Below are positions 7,740 through 16,634 of a stretch of 36,517 nt of DNA, piece by piece (position 1 is the stretch's first letter; each line of letters starts with the position of its first letter). The stretch covers positions 1 through 36,517 of the forward strand of contig JAHJJU010000001.1 in NCBI GenBank assembly GCA_018822805.1, given 5' to 3'. A model generated the notes under the pieces. The model had not been told where the DNA came from and searched no databases. It saw only the letters and a program-made list of their open reading frames with translations. The position numbers and the translations under genes were made by a program. The stretch is from a bacterium (lineage in GTDB: Bacteria > Campylobacterota > Campylobacteria > Campylobacterales > Sulfurovaceae).

Positions 7740-9968
7740 TTGGTGGGAAAATACGACGAGTATGAAAAAGAAGAACTTTTAAAAATTATTCAACAGCAAG
7801 AGAATGAACTAAAATATAAAAAATATGGCTTAGTTTGGGATGCTGAACGAGAACCTGAGCAAGTTGTCCTTGATTGTGAAAACTCTTTACCAATATTAAA
7901 ACACATTACTTCTAAAACAATTCATACTTGCACAGATGAAGACAATATTTTAATAGAGGGTGATAACTATCATGCTCTTTCTGTATTGAATTATACTCAC
8001 AAAGAAAAAATTGATATTATTTACATTGACCCTCCTTATAATACAGGAAGTAAGGATTTTATTTATAATGATCGATATGTTGACAAAGAGGATGGTTATC
8101 GTCATAGTAAATGGCTTAATTTTATGGAAAAGCGATTAAACCTTGCAAAAGAACTTTTAAACAAAACAGGGGTTATTTTTTTATCAATAGATGATAATGA
8201 GGTATATCAATTAAAATTATTATGTGATAAAGTTTTCTCTCAAAAACAATATGTTGGTACTTTAATTTGGGAAAAGAAAAAAAAAGGTTCTCATCTAAAT
8301 AACTCTATAACAAATATTAAAGAATATGTATTGGTGTATTGTAAGGATGAAAAACATTTTACTGGTTTAGTTGGTGAAACATCAATAAATAGAGAAACTT
8401 ATCCATGTGTAAATCCAGGTAATGCAATAGGAAAAAGATTATTCAAAAAAGGTATACCTTCAAAATATAAAGAAAAAAACTTTATTTTAAAAAAAGGTGA
8501 AGTTATATCAGCAGGGAATATGTCTTTAATATTACATACTGATTTAGTTATAGAAAATTCTATTCTAAAAGAAGACTTAATTTTAGAATCTGAATGGAGA
8601 TATTCTCAAGATGCTTTAACTGAGTATGCAGAAAAAGGCGAACTTTATATTACTAATAAGCTTTACTTTAGAAGAATTGTTGTGGATCCTAGAAACAAAC
8701 AGCTTAAAGATTTATTGCCTAGAATAGAATACCAAACTATAATAGAACAACAAGAAAAGTTAATTAGAGAATTGAAAAAATATGAAGATGAAAAGGATGA
8801 TTATTTAATTGAAATATTAAGTAATGAATTAGAATCTTTAAATAATCAAAGCTATGAATCTTTAGATACCTATAATCTATTTAATGATGGATGGGGTTCA
8901 AATGAAGATGGAGATATTGAACTAAGAGATTTTTTTGGAAGTAAAGTTTTTGACTATCCCAAACCATCAAAACTAATTGCAAAACTTATAGCATCTACTA
9001 GAAATAAGGAAGCAATTGTTTTAGATTTTATGGCTGGTACAGGAACAACAGCACAAGCTGTTTTAGAACTTAATAAAATTGATAATGGAAATAGAAAATT
9101 TATTGTATGTACTAATAACGAAAATAATATATGTACAAATGTAACATATCCAAGAATACAAAAAGTAATTAATGGTTACAAAGTACGTGGCAATGGAAAA
9201 GATATTTTAGGGCTAACAACCAATTTACAATACTTCAAAACAGACTTACTGAAAAAATCAAACAATCGACATCAAACAAAACTCAACCTTACAAATAAAT
9301 GTGCCGAGATGCTTTGTGTTAAAGAGAATATTTTTAATCTTCTCAAAAGTGAGGATGACTATAAAATATACGCTTCGCATGACCATACAAAATATCTTTG
9401 TATCTATTTTAATACCATAGATGATAGCTTTGATGCGTTTATAAATGAGCTGAAAAGTATGGATGCAAAAAAATTAATATACATCTTTTCTGATGATTTA
9501 AATGTTGATAAAGAACCTTTTAAAGAGATAGCAGACTGCAGTATAGAAGCTATTCCTCAAAAAATTCTTGATATTTATAAACAGCTTATTAAGATGAATA
9601 TTCCAATTAAACCAACCACCATCTTTACAGATTTGGCAAAAGCTAAAAAAAGAATATTTATTGAAAAAGAGAAAGATGATGGAGCAAGTAAATTACGTAT
9701 AGTTTTGGAAAAAATAATTCAAAAAATTGCTCAAAATAGTGGAATAGCTATTTTAAAACCAAATGGAAAAGAAGAAACGGTTGAAAATCTTAATAACACG
9801 CTTAAACATAATGGCGTTTTTTCAAAAGTAACTTGGCAAGAAAATCAAACTTATATGGCTATTGGTAATCATGCAGCACATGGTGATTATGATGAATATG
9901 ATTTGAAACAAGTAGAAAATTTTTACAGATATACCCGGTCATTAATTGACGGGTTTACTATAGGATAG
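7740..9968 (+). CDS. mod: type III restriction-modification DNA methyltransferase (Mod)
   Basis: Mod recognises the target site and methylates adenine; with Res it forms the restriction complex. The 742-residue protein has DPPYNTG (97-103) followed much later by the AdoMet site DFMAGTGTT (429-437), the beta-class order of type III Mod proteins. The divergent region between them (about 160-390) is the expected target recognition domain. There is no ATG in frame: a TAA (7737-7739) immediately precedes TTG 7740, so the start is TTG 7740 or GTG 7743, with no clear ribosome site. The ATG at 7732 is in another frame and terminates after 16 codons. No long homopolymer or tetranucleotide tract of a phase-variable mod is visible. 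Confidence 0.9.
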   Translation: MVGKYDEYEKEELLKIIQQQENELKYKKYGLVWDAEREPEQVVLDCENSLPILKHITSKTIHTCTDEDNILIEGDNYHALSVLNYTHKEKIDIIYIDPPYNTGSKDFIYNDRYVDKEDGYRHSKWLNFMEKRLNLAKELLNKTGVIFLSIDDNEVYQLKLLCDKVFSQKQYVGTLIWEKKKKGSHLNNSITNIKEYVLVYCKDEKHFTGLVGETSINRETYPCVNPGNAIGKRLFKKGIPSKYKEKNFILKKGEVISAGNMSLILHTDLVIENSILKEDLILESEWRYSQDALTEYAEKGELYITNKLYFRRIVVDPRNKQLKDLLPRIEYQTIIEQQEKLIRELKKYEDEKDDYLIEILSNELESLNNQSYESLDTYNLFNDGWGSNEDGDIELRDFFGSKVFDYPKPSKLIAKLIASTRNKEAIVLDFMAGTGTTAQAVLELNKIDNGNRKFIVCTNNENNICTNVTYPRIQKVINGYKVRGNGKDILGLTTNLQYFKTDLLKKSNNRHQTKLNLTNKCAEMLCVKENIFNLLKSEDDYKIYASHDHTKYLCIYFNTIDDSFDAFINELKSMDAKKLIYIFSDDLNVDKEPFKEIADCSIEAIPQKILDIYKQLIKMNIPIKPTTIFTDLAKAKKRIFIEKEKDDGASKLRIVLEKIIQKIAQNSGIAILKPNGKEETVENLNNTLKHNGVFSKVTWQENQTYMAIGNHAAHGDYDEYDLKQVENFYRYTRSLIDGFTIG

Positions 9969-9971
9969 ATT

Positions 9972-12263
9972 ATGGGAATTAAAACTTTAAAACGTTACCA
10001 AGAAGATGCAGTAAATGAGTTAATTAATTACTCAGAAAAGCTTATAAGAAAAAATAGAGAAAAGCAAACAATAGTATTTCAAGCTCCAACAGGTAGTGGA
10101 AAAACTTTTATGATGGGTTCTTTTATAGAGCAACTTATAAATGAAATGCCAAATGATGATTTATGTTTTTTATGGATAAGTATTGGCACGGGTGAACTCC
10201 ATAAACAAAGTTATAACTCTTTAAAAGCCAACTATGCAGGTTTTCCTGATGTCTATTTGCTTGAAGAAGAGTTCTTTGGCTCTCGGCAGACGATTGATAA
10301 AAATGAAGTAGTGATTGTTAACTGGGATAAGCTAAACCAAAAAGATAAAAAAACAGGTGAGTGGAAAAGTACGCTTATGAAAGATCAAGAGGGTATAAAC
10401 TTTAGAGAACTGGTAAAAAATACTAAACAAAGTGGAACAAAAATTATCTTGATTATTGATGAGAGTCATACAAATTCAACAAGTAAAAGAGCATTAGAAA
10501 TCAGGGATGAGATAATTAAATCTGATTTAACTATAGAGATGAGTGCAACTCCTGTTTTAACAGAGGGTGAATACCAACACAAAGTTAAAGTTGAACCTTT
10601 AGATGTTATAGAAGAAGGGATGATAAAAAAAGAGATAGTTATTAATGATCACATAGATTTAACAACCGATGATGAAACAACGACTCAAGAGCTTATCTTA
10701 CAATCTGCTTTAAATAAAAGAATTTTGTTAGTTCAATCATATCAAGAATCTAATATAAAAGTGAATCCTTTGGTTTTAGTACAAATACCAACAGGTAGCG
10801 AGGGTGAAGAAAAACAAGAATTTATAGAAAGCTTTTTATCTAAAAATAACATCACTTCTGAAAATGGAAAACTTGCTATTTGGCTCAGTGAGGAAAAGGT
10901 AAATCTTGAGGTATTAAACAATAACAATAACGAAGTTGAATTTCTGATTTTTAAACAAGCTATAAGCACTGGATGGGATTGTCCTCGTGCTCAAATTTTA
11001 GTTAGATTTAGAGAAGTAAAAAGTATTGTTTTTAATATTCAAGTCGTTGGTAGAATTCTTAGAATGCCAGAGGCTAAACATTATAAAAATGATGAGTTAA
11101 ATAAAGCATATATTTATGTAAATACCAATGCTTTTGATGTCTCTTCTGAAGTATCAAATCCCAATATTATAAAATCATTAAAATCGAAAAGAAAAGATAT
11201 TTATGAGCCATTAGAATTAAAATCATATTATAGAAACAGAATTGATTTTGGAGATATTACTTATACTTTTAATAACGTTTTAGAAAAAACTTTTTGTGAT
11301 TATTTTGGTTTAGAAGTAGGTGATTATAATGTTGTAGATTCCAATCAAGAAGCAGTTCAATCTAAAATAAATCTTGATTTCAAAAATGCAGAAGATAAAA
11401 TAATGTTGGATGTACATGTAGATACATCACTTTTTGATAAAATGGATGAAAAAATAATAAAATCAGATAAAACAATTTCAGGTGTCTATTCTGAAAACGA
11501 TATTATATATGCCGTTGAAAATCTTATAAAAGTTAATTTAAACGGATATGCTTTTAAAAGGTCATTAAGTTCCGTTAGAAATGCACTTTATCGTTGGTTT
11601 GATAAGTATTTAGGTATAAATAAATTTGATTTAAACGGAGTTATTCGAATATATTTGATTATTCTTAATAACCATAAAGTATTCTCACCACTACTTGATG
11701 AAGCCATTAAAGCTTTTAAACCAACAAAAGATGAAGAAGTTAAAGCAAAAGTTGCTGAAAATGAAGTTTGGAATGAAAAATGGGAAATAGTAGAAGAGAA
11801 ATATTTTAATCCAATATATAAAAAGTATGATTATAGATTCTCTCTTTATGAACCATGTTATTTAAGTTTTGATAGTAATGTAGAACAAGAGTTTATTGAA
11901 TACATAGAAGAAAATAGTGAAAAGATTGTATGGTGGTGGCAAAATGGAAGCGAACACATGGCAGTCAATTTTGGAATTAAATATGGAATCAAATCAACTT
12001 TTCAACCAGATTTTTTAATTATGTTTAAAAATGGTAAATTGGGTATTTTTGATACTAAGGCTAGTGGTGAAAGAGAAGATGACAATAAAGTTAAAGGTGA
12101 AGCTTTACAACAATATATCTTAGAAGAAAATAGTCGGGGTAAAAATTTAATTGGTGGATTAATTATTAAAGATGGTGAACATTTTAGACTGAATAGAAAA
12201 CGAGTTTATATCCCATTTTTTGAAAATATGGAGGAGTGGGAGTATTTTAAAAATGTAAATTAG
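9972..12263 (+). CDS. res: type III restriction enzyme (Res)
   Basis: Res is the ATP-dependent translocating endonuclease of the type III system. The 763-residue protein starts with superfamily 2 helicase motifs: Walker A APTGSGKT (38-45), DESH (about 162-165), SATP motif III, GWDCPRAQ and QVVGRILR (about 357-364). The C-terminus has a PD-(D/E)xK nuclease core: QPDFLI (about 678) and FDTKASG (about 693). All motifs look intact. It starts 3 bp after mod, so the pair is one transcript. The res frame is markedly AT-rich compared with nearby housekeeping genes such as truD. Confidence 0.93.
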   Translation: MGIKTLKRYQEDAVNELINYSEKLIRKNREKQTIVFQAPTGSGKTFMMGSFIEQLINEMPNDDLCFLWISIGTGELHKQSYNSLKANYAGFPDVYLLEEEFFGSRQTIDKNEVVIVNWDKLNQKDKKTGEWKSTLMKDQEGINFRELVKNTKQSGTKIILIIDESHTNSTSKRALEIRDEIIKSDLTIEMSATPVLTEGEYQHKVKVEPLDVIEEGMIKKEIVINDHIDLTTDDETTTQELILQSALNKRILLVQSYQESNIKVNPLVLVQIPTGSEGEEKQEFIESFLSKNNITSENGKLAIWLSEEKVNLEVLNNNNNEVEFLIFKQAISTGWDCPRAQILVRFREVKSIVFNIQVVGRILRMPEAKHYKNDELNKAYIYVNTNAFDVSSEVSNPNIIKSLKSKRKDIYEPLELKSYYRNRIDFGDITYTFNNVLEKTFCDYFGLEVGDYNVVDSNQEAVQSKINLDFKNAEDKIMLDVHVDTSLFDKMDEKIIKSDKTISGVYSENDIIYAVENLIKVNLNGYAFKRSLSSVRNALYRWFDKYLGINKFDLNGVIRIYLIILNNHKVFSPLLDEAIKAFKPTKDEEVKAKVAENEVWNEKWEIVEEKYFNPIYKKYDYRFSLYEPCYLSFDSNVEQEFIEYIEENSEKIVWWWQNGSEHMAVNFGIKYGIKSTFQPDFLIMFKNGKLGIFDTKASGEREDDNKVKGEALQQYILEENSRGKNLIGGLIIKDGEHFRLNRKRVYIPFFENMEEWEYFKNVN

Positions 12264-12278
12264 CAGTTAAAATTTAGA

Positions 12279-12284
12279 TATAAT
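12279..12284 (+). promoter_or_regulatory. -10 box directly before the radical SAM gene
   Basis: TATAAT ends 5 bp before ATG 12290. Transcription starting 6-7 bases downstream would begin at or next to the ATG, giving a leaderless or almost leaderless mRNA. Confidence 0.4.
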
Positions 12285-12289
12285 TCCAC

Positions 12290-13165
12290 ATGAAATTTTA
12301 CCGAATATACATTGAACTGACCAATATTTGTGGTTTACGTTGTTCCTTTTGTCCTACTAAAAATTTACCCAATACCACAATGGATTTAGAATTTTTTGAA
12401 TCCGTAGTTCAACAAGCTAAAGCCTTTACGAATGAGATAGCCTGTCATGTGTTTGGTGATCCTTTGAGCCTTTCTAATTTACATGACTATTTAGACATTA
12501 TAGATAAATACAACATGAAAGCCCTGTTGACCACTTCCGGGTACTTTATGAAAAAACAGCGTTATGAAACCCTCTTTCATCCGGCAGTTAAACAGATAAA
12601 TATTTCACTAAATGCGTTTAATAAAAACGACACTTCTATAACCTTTGAACAGTATATGAAGCCCATATTAGAACTGTGTCATGAAAAAGTAAAACAAGAA
12701 AAAGAGCTGTTTATTAACCTGCGTATGTGGAACCTAGATGAAATGATGAGTGAGAAAGATTTTAATAACGAACTTTTTGATGTACTAGAAAAGACATTTA
12801 ATGTCAAGTTAGATCTAAAGAGTTTAAATCCTAAAGAGCAAAAAAACATTCGTTTAGAGAACAAAGTACTGCTACATTTTGACAACTATTTTGAATGGCC
12901 CTCGCTAAGCAATCAAAACTATGGTCACGGAAGCTGTCAAGGTTTGAGTTCACATGTTGCTGTATTGGCATCGGGTCAAGTAGTTCCTTGTTGTTTAGAC
13001 AGTGAGGGAGTAATGACTTTAGGTGATTTGCATCATAAAACTTTGCATGATGTTCTTTATGATACACGAGCCATAGAGATAAAAGAGGGTTTTAAAGTGG
13101 GAAAATGTTCCGAAGAACTCTGTTTGAAGTGTTCATATAAAGATAGGTTCAACAAGTCATGCTAA
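12290..13165 (+). CDS. radical SAM/SPASM-domain protein of unknown substrate
   Basis: This 291-residue protein has the radical SAM cluster motif CGLRCSFC near its N-terminus (CxxxCxxC), so it should reductively cleave S-adenosylmethionine. The C-terminal part is cysteine-rich in SPASM style: SCQG, VPCCLDSEG, then KC, LC and KC near the end, suggesting one or two auxiliary iron-sulfur clusters. SPASM enzymes often modify peptides, but no small substrate peptide gene is visible nearby. It follows res by 26 bp with its own -10 box, and the next gene (hemH) is 31 bp on. I infer that it belongs to the chromosomal backbone rather than to the R-M system. Function not recognised. Confidence 0.8.
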   Translation: MKFYRIYIELTNICGLRCSFCPTKNLPNTTMDLEFFESVVQQAKAFTNEIACHVFGDPLSLSNLHDYLDIIDKYNMKALLTTSGYFMKKQRYETLFHPAVKQINISLNAFNKNDTSITFEQYMKPILELCHEKVKQEKELFINLRMWNLDEMMSEKDFNNELFDVLEKTFNVKLDLKSLNPKEQKNIRLENKVLLHFDNYFEWPSLSNQNYGHGSCQGLSSHVAVLASGQVVPCCLDSEGVMTLGDLHHKTLHDVLYDTRAIEIKEGFKVGKCSEELCLKCSYKDRFNKSC

Positions 13166-13196
13166 AATACCCCAAAAGTTAATTAGGATTAATTCG

Positions 13197-14135
13197 GTGA
13201 AAAAAGCATTAATACTCTTAAATATGGGTGGTCCAAATAAAGTTGAAGAGGTAGAGATGTTTCTAAGAAACATGTTTGCCGATAAAAATATTTTGCCCAT
13301 TAATCGATACCTAAGAAAATTTGTAGGAAATATTATTGTCCGTAAACGTCTTAAAGAGGTTGAAGAGAATTTTACAGAGTACCTTGGTGGAAAATCTCCA
13401 CTACCCATTTTAACCAATAAGCTGATTAGCAAACTTGAAACAAAGTTAGAGATGCCTATTGTCCCTGCCATGCGTTATGTTCCTCCTTTTGCAACACCGG
13501 CACTAGAAAAATTTAAGGCTGATGGAGTGGAAGAGTTGCTACTTTTTCCTATGTATCCACAATACTCTACCACGACAACGCTTTCTTCATTTGAAGATAT
13601 TGAGCAGCGTTGTGCAGTGTTGGGATATGCTCCTAAAATAACGCTTATTGAGCCCTATTATGATGATTATGATTATATTAAAGCCTCGTATGAAAAGATT
13701 ATGGAAGCAATGAAAGATAAAGATACTACAGAGTATGATTTACTGCTTTCTGCTCATGGTTTGCCTGTCAGTATTATTAAGAATGGAGATCCTTATGAGA
13801 AGCAGGTAGAGTCAAATGTTTCGGCTTTAAAAATCTATTTGAATGAGCGAGGTGTTCGATTTAACACCATTAAATTGGTCTATCAATCAAAAGTGGGTAA
13901 TGCAACTTGGTTGGAGCCAAGCTTGGTGGATGTGTTGCGTAATCCTAGAAATCGAAAGGTGCTTATCTATCCATTGGCATTTACCATTGACAACTCTGAA
14001 ACGGTGTTTGAACTGGATATTGAGAGCAGAGAGAGAGCAGAGAAAATTAAATATGATGATTTTGTGGTTGCTAAATGTTTTAATGATGATGATGCCTTTG
14101 TAGATTTAATCGTTAAGAAGGTCAATGAACTTTAA
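13197..14135 (+). CDS. hemH: ferrochelatase
   Basis: HemH inserts Fe2+ into protoporphyrin IX in the last step of heme synthesis. The 312-residue protein has the family signatures LLSAHGLP with the catalytic-site His near residue 185, GDPYEKQV, YQSKVGNATWL, and the C-terminal region around FTIDNSETVFELDIE. The start is GTG 13197, preceded by an AGGA ribosome site; no upstream ATG is available. Its stop codon overlaps the ATG of the next gene by one base (TAATG), so hemH and the yigZ-like gene are translationally coupled. Heme demand fits the nearby c-type cytochrome gene. Confidence 0.95.
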   Translation: MKKALILLNMGGPNKVEEVEMFLRNMFADKNILPINRYLRKFVGNIIVRKRLKEVEENFTEYLGGKSPLPILTNKLISKLETKLEMPIVPAMRYVPPFATPALEKFKADGVEELLLFPMYPQYSTTTTLSSFEDIEQRCAVLGYAPKITLIEPYYDDYDYIKASYEKIMEAMKDKDTTEYDLLLSAHGLPVSIIKNGDPYEKQVESNVSALKIYLNERGVRFNTIKLVYQSKVGNATWLEPSLVDVLRNPRNRKVLIYPLAFTIDNSETVFELDIESRERAEKIKYDDFVVAKCFNDDDAFVDLIVKKVNEL

Positions 14136-14698
14136 TGCAGACCATTGAACACTCTTTTGTAGGAACCTATGAGGTTAAAAAGTCAAAGTTTATAGCCCAT
14201 TTGGTTCCTATAGCTGAGTATACCGGACTGCAAGAGAAGTTACGTGTTGAGCATCCAAAAGCCAGACATGTGGTCTATGCACTGCGTTATTTAAATGAGT
14301 TTGACCAAATAGTAGAAAACTTTTCAGATGATGAAGAGCCAAAAGGTGCTGCCGGAATTCCCTCTTTAAATGTTCTACGTGGTGAAGCGTTGATTAATGT
14401 AGCCGTAGTGACGGTGCGTTATTTTGGTGGAACCAAACTGGGCATTGGTGGTATGGCAAGAGCCTATGCTTCTGCAGTAAAAGAGGTGGTGGAACTTTCC
14501 GATATTCTTCTCTATGAAAAAGAGTACAACCATACATTTGAGACATCGTATTCCGATGTACAAAAGACAGAGTATCTGTTAAATAAATTAGAAATAGCAC
14601 AAGTAGAACGGGATTTTTTAGGTGATAAAGTGGCTTGGAAAATCAGAACTACTGCTGAAAAATTAAATCAATTCAAGGAAGAACAATGCAGGAGATAG
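14135..14698 (+). CDS. yigZ: YigZ/IMPACT family protein (UPF0029)
   Basis: This 187-residue protein has the IMPACT N-terminal signature: [11 protein letters not shown], the [13 protein letters not shown] block and [18 protein letters not shown]. The bacterial family (YigZ) is conserved but not firmly assigned; a link to translation or nucleic-acid binding has been proposed from its structure. The C-terminal ferredoxin-like domain (UPF0029 C-terminal) is present. The start overlaps the hemH stop by 1 bp, and the 3' end overlaps the dedA-like start by 13 bp, consistent with one operon. Confidence 0.9.
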   Translation: MQTIEHSFVGTYEVKKSKFIAHLVPIAEYTGLQEKLRVEHPKARHVVYALRYLNEFDQIVENFSDDEEPKGAAGIPSLNVLRGEALINVAVVTVRYFGGTKLGIGGMARAYASAVKEVVELSDILLYEKEYNHTFETSYSDVQKTEYLLNKLEIAQVERDFLGDKVAWKIRTTAEKLNQFKEEQCRR

Positions 14699-15288
14699 TA
14701 AATTTTATTGTACAGTGGGTAAGTCAGTTTGGTTACATGGGAATATTTATCATGATGTTTTTAGAGAGTACTTTTTTCCCTTTTCCTAGTGAGGTCGCAA
14801 TGATACCTGCAGGGTATTTGGCAGCAAAAGGAGAGATGAACATGGTTGCAGCCATTGTTGTTGGTACAGGTGGTTCTTTAATGGGTGCTTTATTTAACTA
14901 TTTTTTAGCTCGAAAATATGGACGAAAAGGCATTTTACGTTTTGGGAAGTATTTCTTCTTTACAGAATCTAAATTAGAAAAAATGGAAGCTTTTTTTGTC
15001 AATCATGGTTCTTTCTCTACTTTTGTATCGCGTCTTATTCCCGGTGTACGCCAATTGGTTTCACTTCCTGCAGGACTTTCAAAAATGCCTATAGGGAAAT
15101 TTTCCTTGCATACAACATTGGGTGCAGGTATTTGGGTTATTGTTTTGGTTCTTTTAGGATATTTTATAGGTGCGAATGAAGCGTTAATTAAAGAATATTT
15201 GCATCAAATCGTTATTGTAACTTTAGGATTAATTGCTGTTGCAAGCATGGTATATGTCTACATGTATAAAAAAAAACAAAAACAATAG
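14686..15288 (+). CDS. DedA-family membrane protein
   Basis: This 200-residue integral membrane protein has the DedA/VTT-domain motifs: [12 protein letters not shown] with Glu27 in the first re-entrant region, PAGYLAAKG, and [18 protein letters not shown]. Four or more hydrophobic segments are visible. The family includes lipid transporters that recycle undecaprenyl phosphate or phosphatidylethanolamine across the inner membrane. Which substrate applies here cannot be read from sequence. It overlaps the yigZ-like gene by 13 bp and is the last gene of the hemH operon. Confidence 0.9.
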   Translation: MQEIVNFIVQWVSQFGYMGIFIMMFLESTFFPFPSEVAMIPAGYLAAKGEMNMVAAIVVGTGGSLMGALFNYFLARKYGRKGILRFGKYFFFTESKLEKMEAFFVNHGSFSTFVSRLIPGVRQLVSLPAGLSKMPIGKFSLHTTLGAGIWVIVLVLLGYFIGANEALIKEYLHQIVIVTLGLIAVASMVYVYMYKKKQKQ

Positions 15289-15309
15289 AAAGAATTAGAA
15301 CAAAAAAGA

Positions 15310-15315
15310 TATAAT
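15310..15315 (+). promoter_or_regulatory. -10 box for proA
   Basis: TATAAT lies 62 bp before proA, in the 89-bp gap after the dedA-like gene. It suggests an independent promoter. Confidence 0.45.
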
Positions 15316-15377
15316 CAAAAAGTAAGCATGGCTGTTATTTAACGTAATAAAGAATTAAAATAAAAAGGGAAATAGTA

Positions 15378-16610
15378 ATGAAAGAATTTTTAGCACAAGC
15401 AAAAGCATCTACACAAATTGTGGCAACTTTAGATGGAAAAAGAAAAAATAAAATTTTAAATGAAATGGCAGAAGCACTTTTAGTTCATACTGCTTTTATT
15501 GTCGAAGAAAATGCAAAAGATATGCAGGCCGGGAAAGAGAATGATTTAGATACAGCATTATTAGATAGATTGTTATTGGATGAAAATAGAGTGAAAGCCA
15601 TTGCAAAGTCACTAAAAGAAATTTCTGTATTGAAAGAGCCTGTTGGACGTATTTTAGAAGGTTGGGTAAACGATGATAATTTACGTATTGAGAAAGTTTC
15701 TGTACCCATTGGTGTGGTGGGTGTGATTTATGAATCACGTCCAAACGTCACTTCGGATGTGGCTGCTTTATGTTTTAAAAGTGGAAATGTTGCCATTTTA
15801 AAAGGGGGTAAAGAAGCTGAATACTCCAATAAAGCTATCGCTCAAATATTACAAGAAGTACTGGTTAGAAATAATTTACCAAAAGAGATCATCTCTCTAC
15901 TTCCTGACAGTTCAAGAGAAGGGGTTGCAAAGCTCATTAAAGAAGATGAATATGTAGATTTAATTGTGCCACGTGGTGGAGAAGGGCTGATTAAATATAT
16001 TTCTAGAAACTCTTCTGTTCCTGTGGTGAAACATGACAAAGGTTTATGTCATACCTACATTCATGCCGATGCAAATATTAATAAAGCGATTGCGATTGCC
16101 ATTAATGCGAAATGTCAGCGACCGGGAGTATGTAATGCTATGGAAACACTACTGGTTGATAAAGCGATTGCTAAAGATATTTTACCAAAACTCTATAAAC
16201 GTTTTGTGGATGCCGGTACCAAGTTAAGAGGTTGTGCTGTTACCAAGCAGTTTATTTTTATAGAGAGTGCAACCGATGAAGACTTTAATACTGAGTATTT
16301 AGCCAATGAGCTAAATATAAGAGTCGTTAATAATGTAGATGAAGCAATTGCCCATATTACCCATTATGGCTCGGGGCATTCTGAAGCGATTATTACCGAA
16401 AATTATACTGCAGCCGAGAAATTTTTAGACACGGTTGATGCTGCTTGTGTTTATGTGAATGCCAGTACACGTTTTACAGATGGTGGTGCATTTGGATTTG
16501 GTGCTGAGGTTGGGATTTCGACAAATAAACTTCATGCCAGAGGTCCAATGGGTATTAATGAATTAACAACGTATAAATTTAAAGTTTACGGTAATGGTCA
16601 AGTACGTTAG
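15378..16610 (+). CDS. proA: gamma-glutamyl phosphate reductase
   Basis: ProA reduces gamma-glutamyl phosphate to glutamate semialdehyde with NADPH, the second step of proline synthesis. The 410-residue protein shows the aldehyde dehydrogenase fold signatures: YESRPNVTSD, FKSGNVAILKGG, and the active-site Cys252 in QRPGVCNAME. The C-terminal TRFTDGGAFGFGAEVGIST motif is typical for ProA. The length is normal. A GGGA ribosome site precedes ATG 15378. proB is not in this window. Confidence 0.96.
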   Translation: MKEFLAQAKASTQIVATLDGKRKNKILNEMAEALLVHTAFIVEENAKDMQAGKENDLDTALLDRLLLDENRVKAIAKSLKEISVLKEPVGRILEGWVNDDNLRIEKVSVPIGVVGVIYESRPNVTSDVAALCFKSGNVAILKGGKEAEYSNKAIAQILQEVLVRNNLPKEIISLLPDSSREGVAKLIKEDEYVDLIVPRGGEGLIKYISRNSSVPVVKHDKGLCHTYIHADANINKAIAIAINAKCQRPGVCNAMETLLVDKAIAKDILPKLYKRFVDAGTKLRGCAVTKQFIFIESATDEDFNTEYLANELNIRVVNNVDEAIAHITHYGSGHSEAIITENYTAAEKFLDTVDAACVYVNASTRFTDGGAFGFGAEVGISTNKLHARGPMGINELTTYKFKVYGNGQVR

Positions 16611-16619
16611 TCCAATTTT

Positions 16620-16625
16620 TATAAT
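16620..16625 (+). promoter_or_regulatory. -10 box directly before tamA
   Basis: TATAAT ends 9 bp before ATG 16635, so the transcript would carry only a few untranslated bases. No ribosome site is visible before tamA, consistent with near-leaderless translation. Confidence 0.4.
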
Positions 16626-16634
16626 AAGTCTTAA

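Noticed and set aside
7740-9968. Phase-variable mod (phasevarion)
   Set aside because: No tetranucleotide repeat or long homopolymer tract is present in the 5' part of mod or its promoter. The A-rich runs are short and typical of the base composition.
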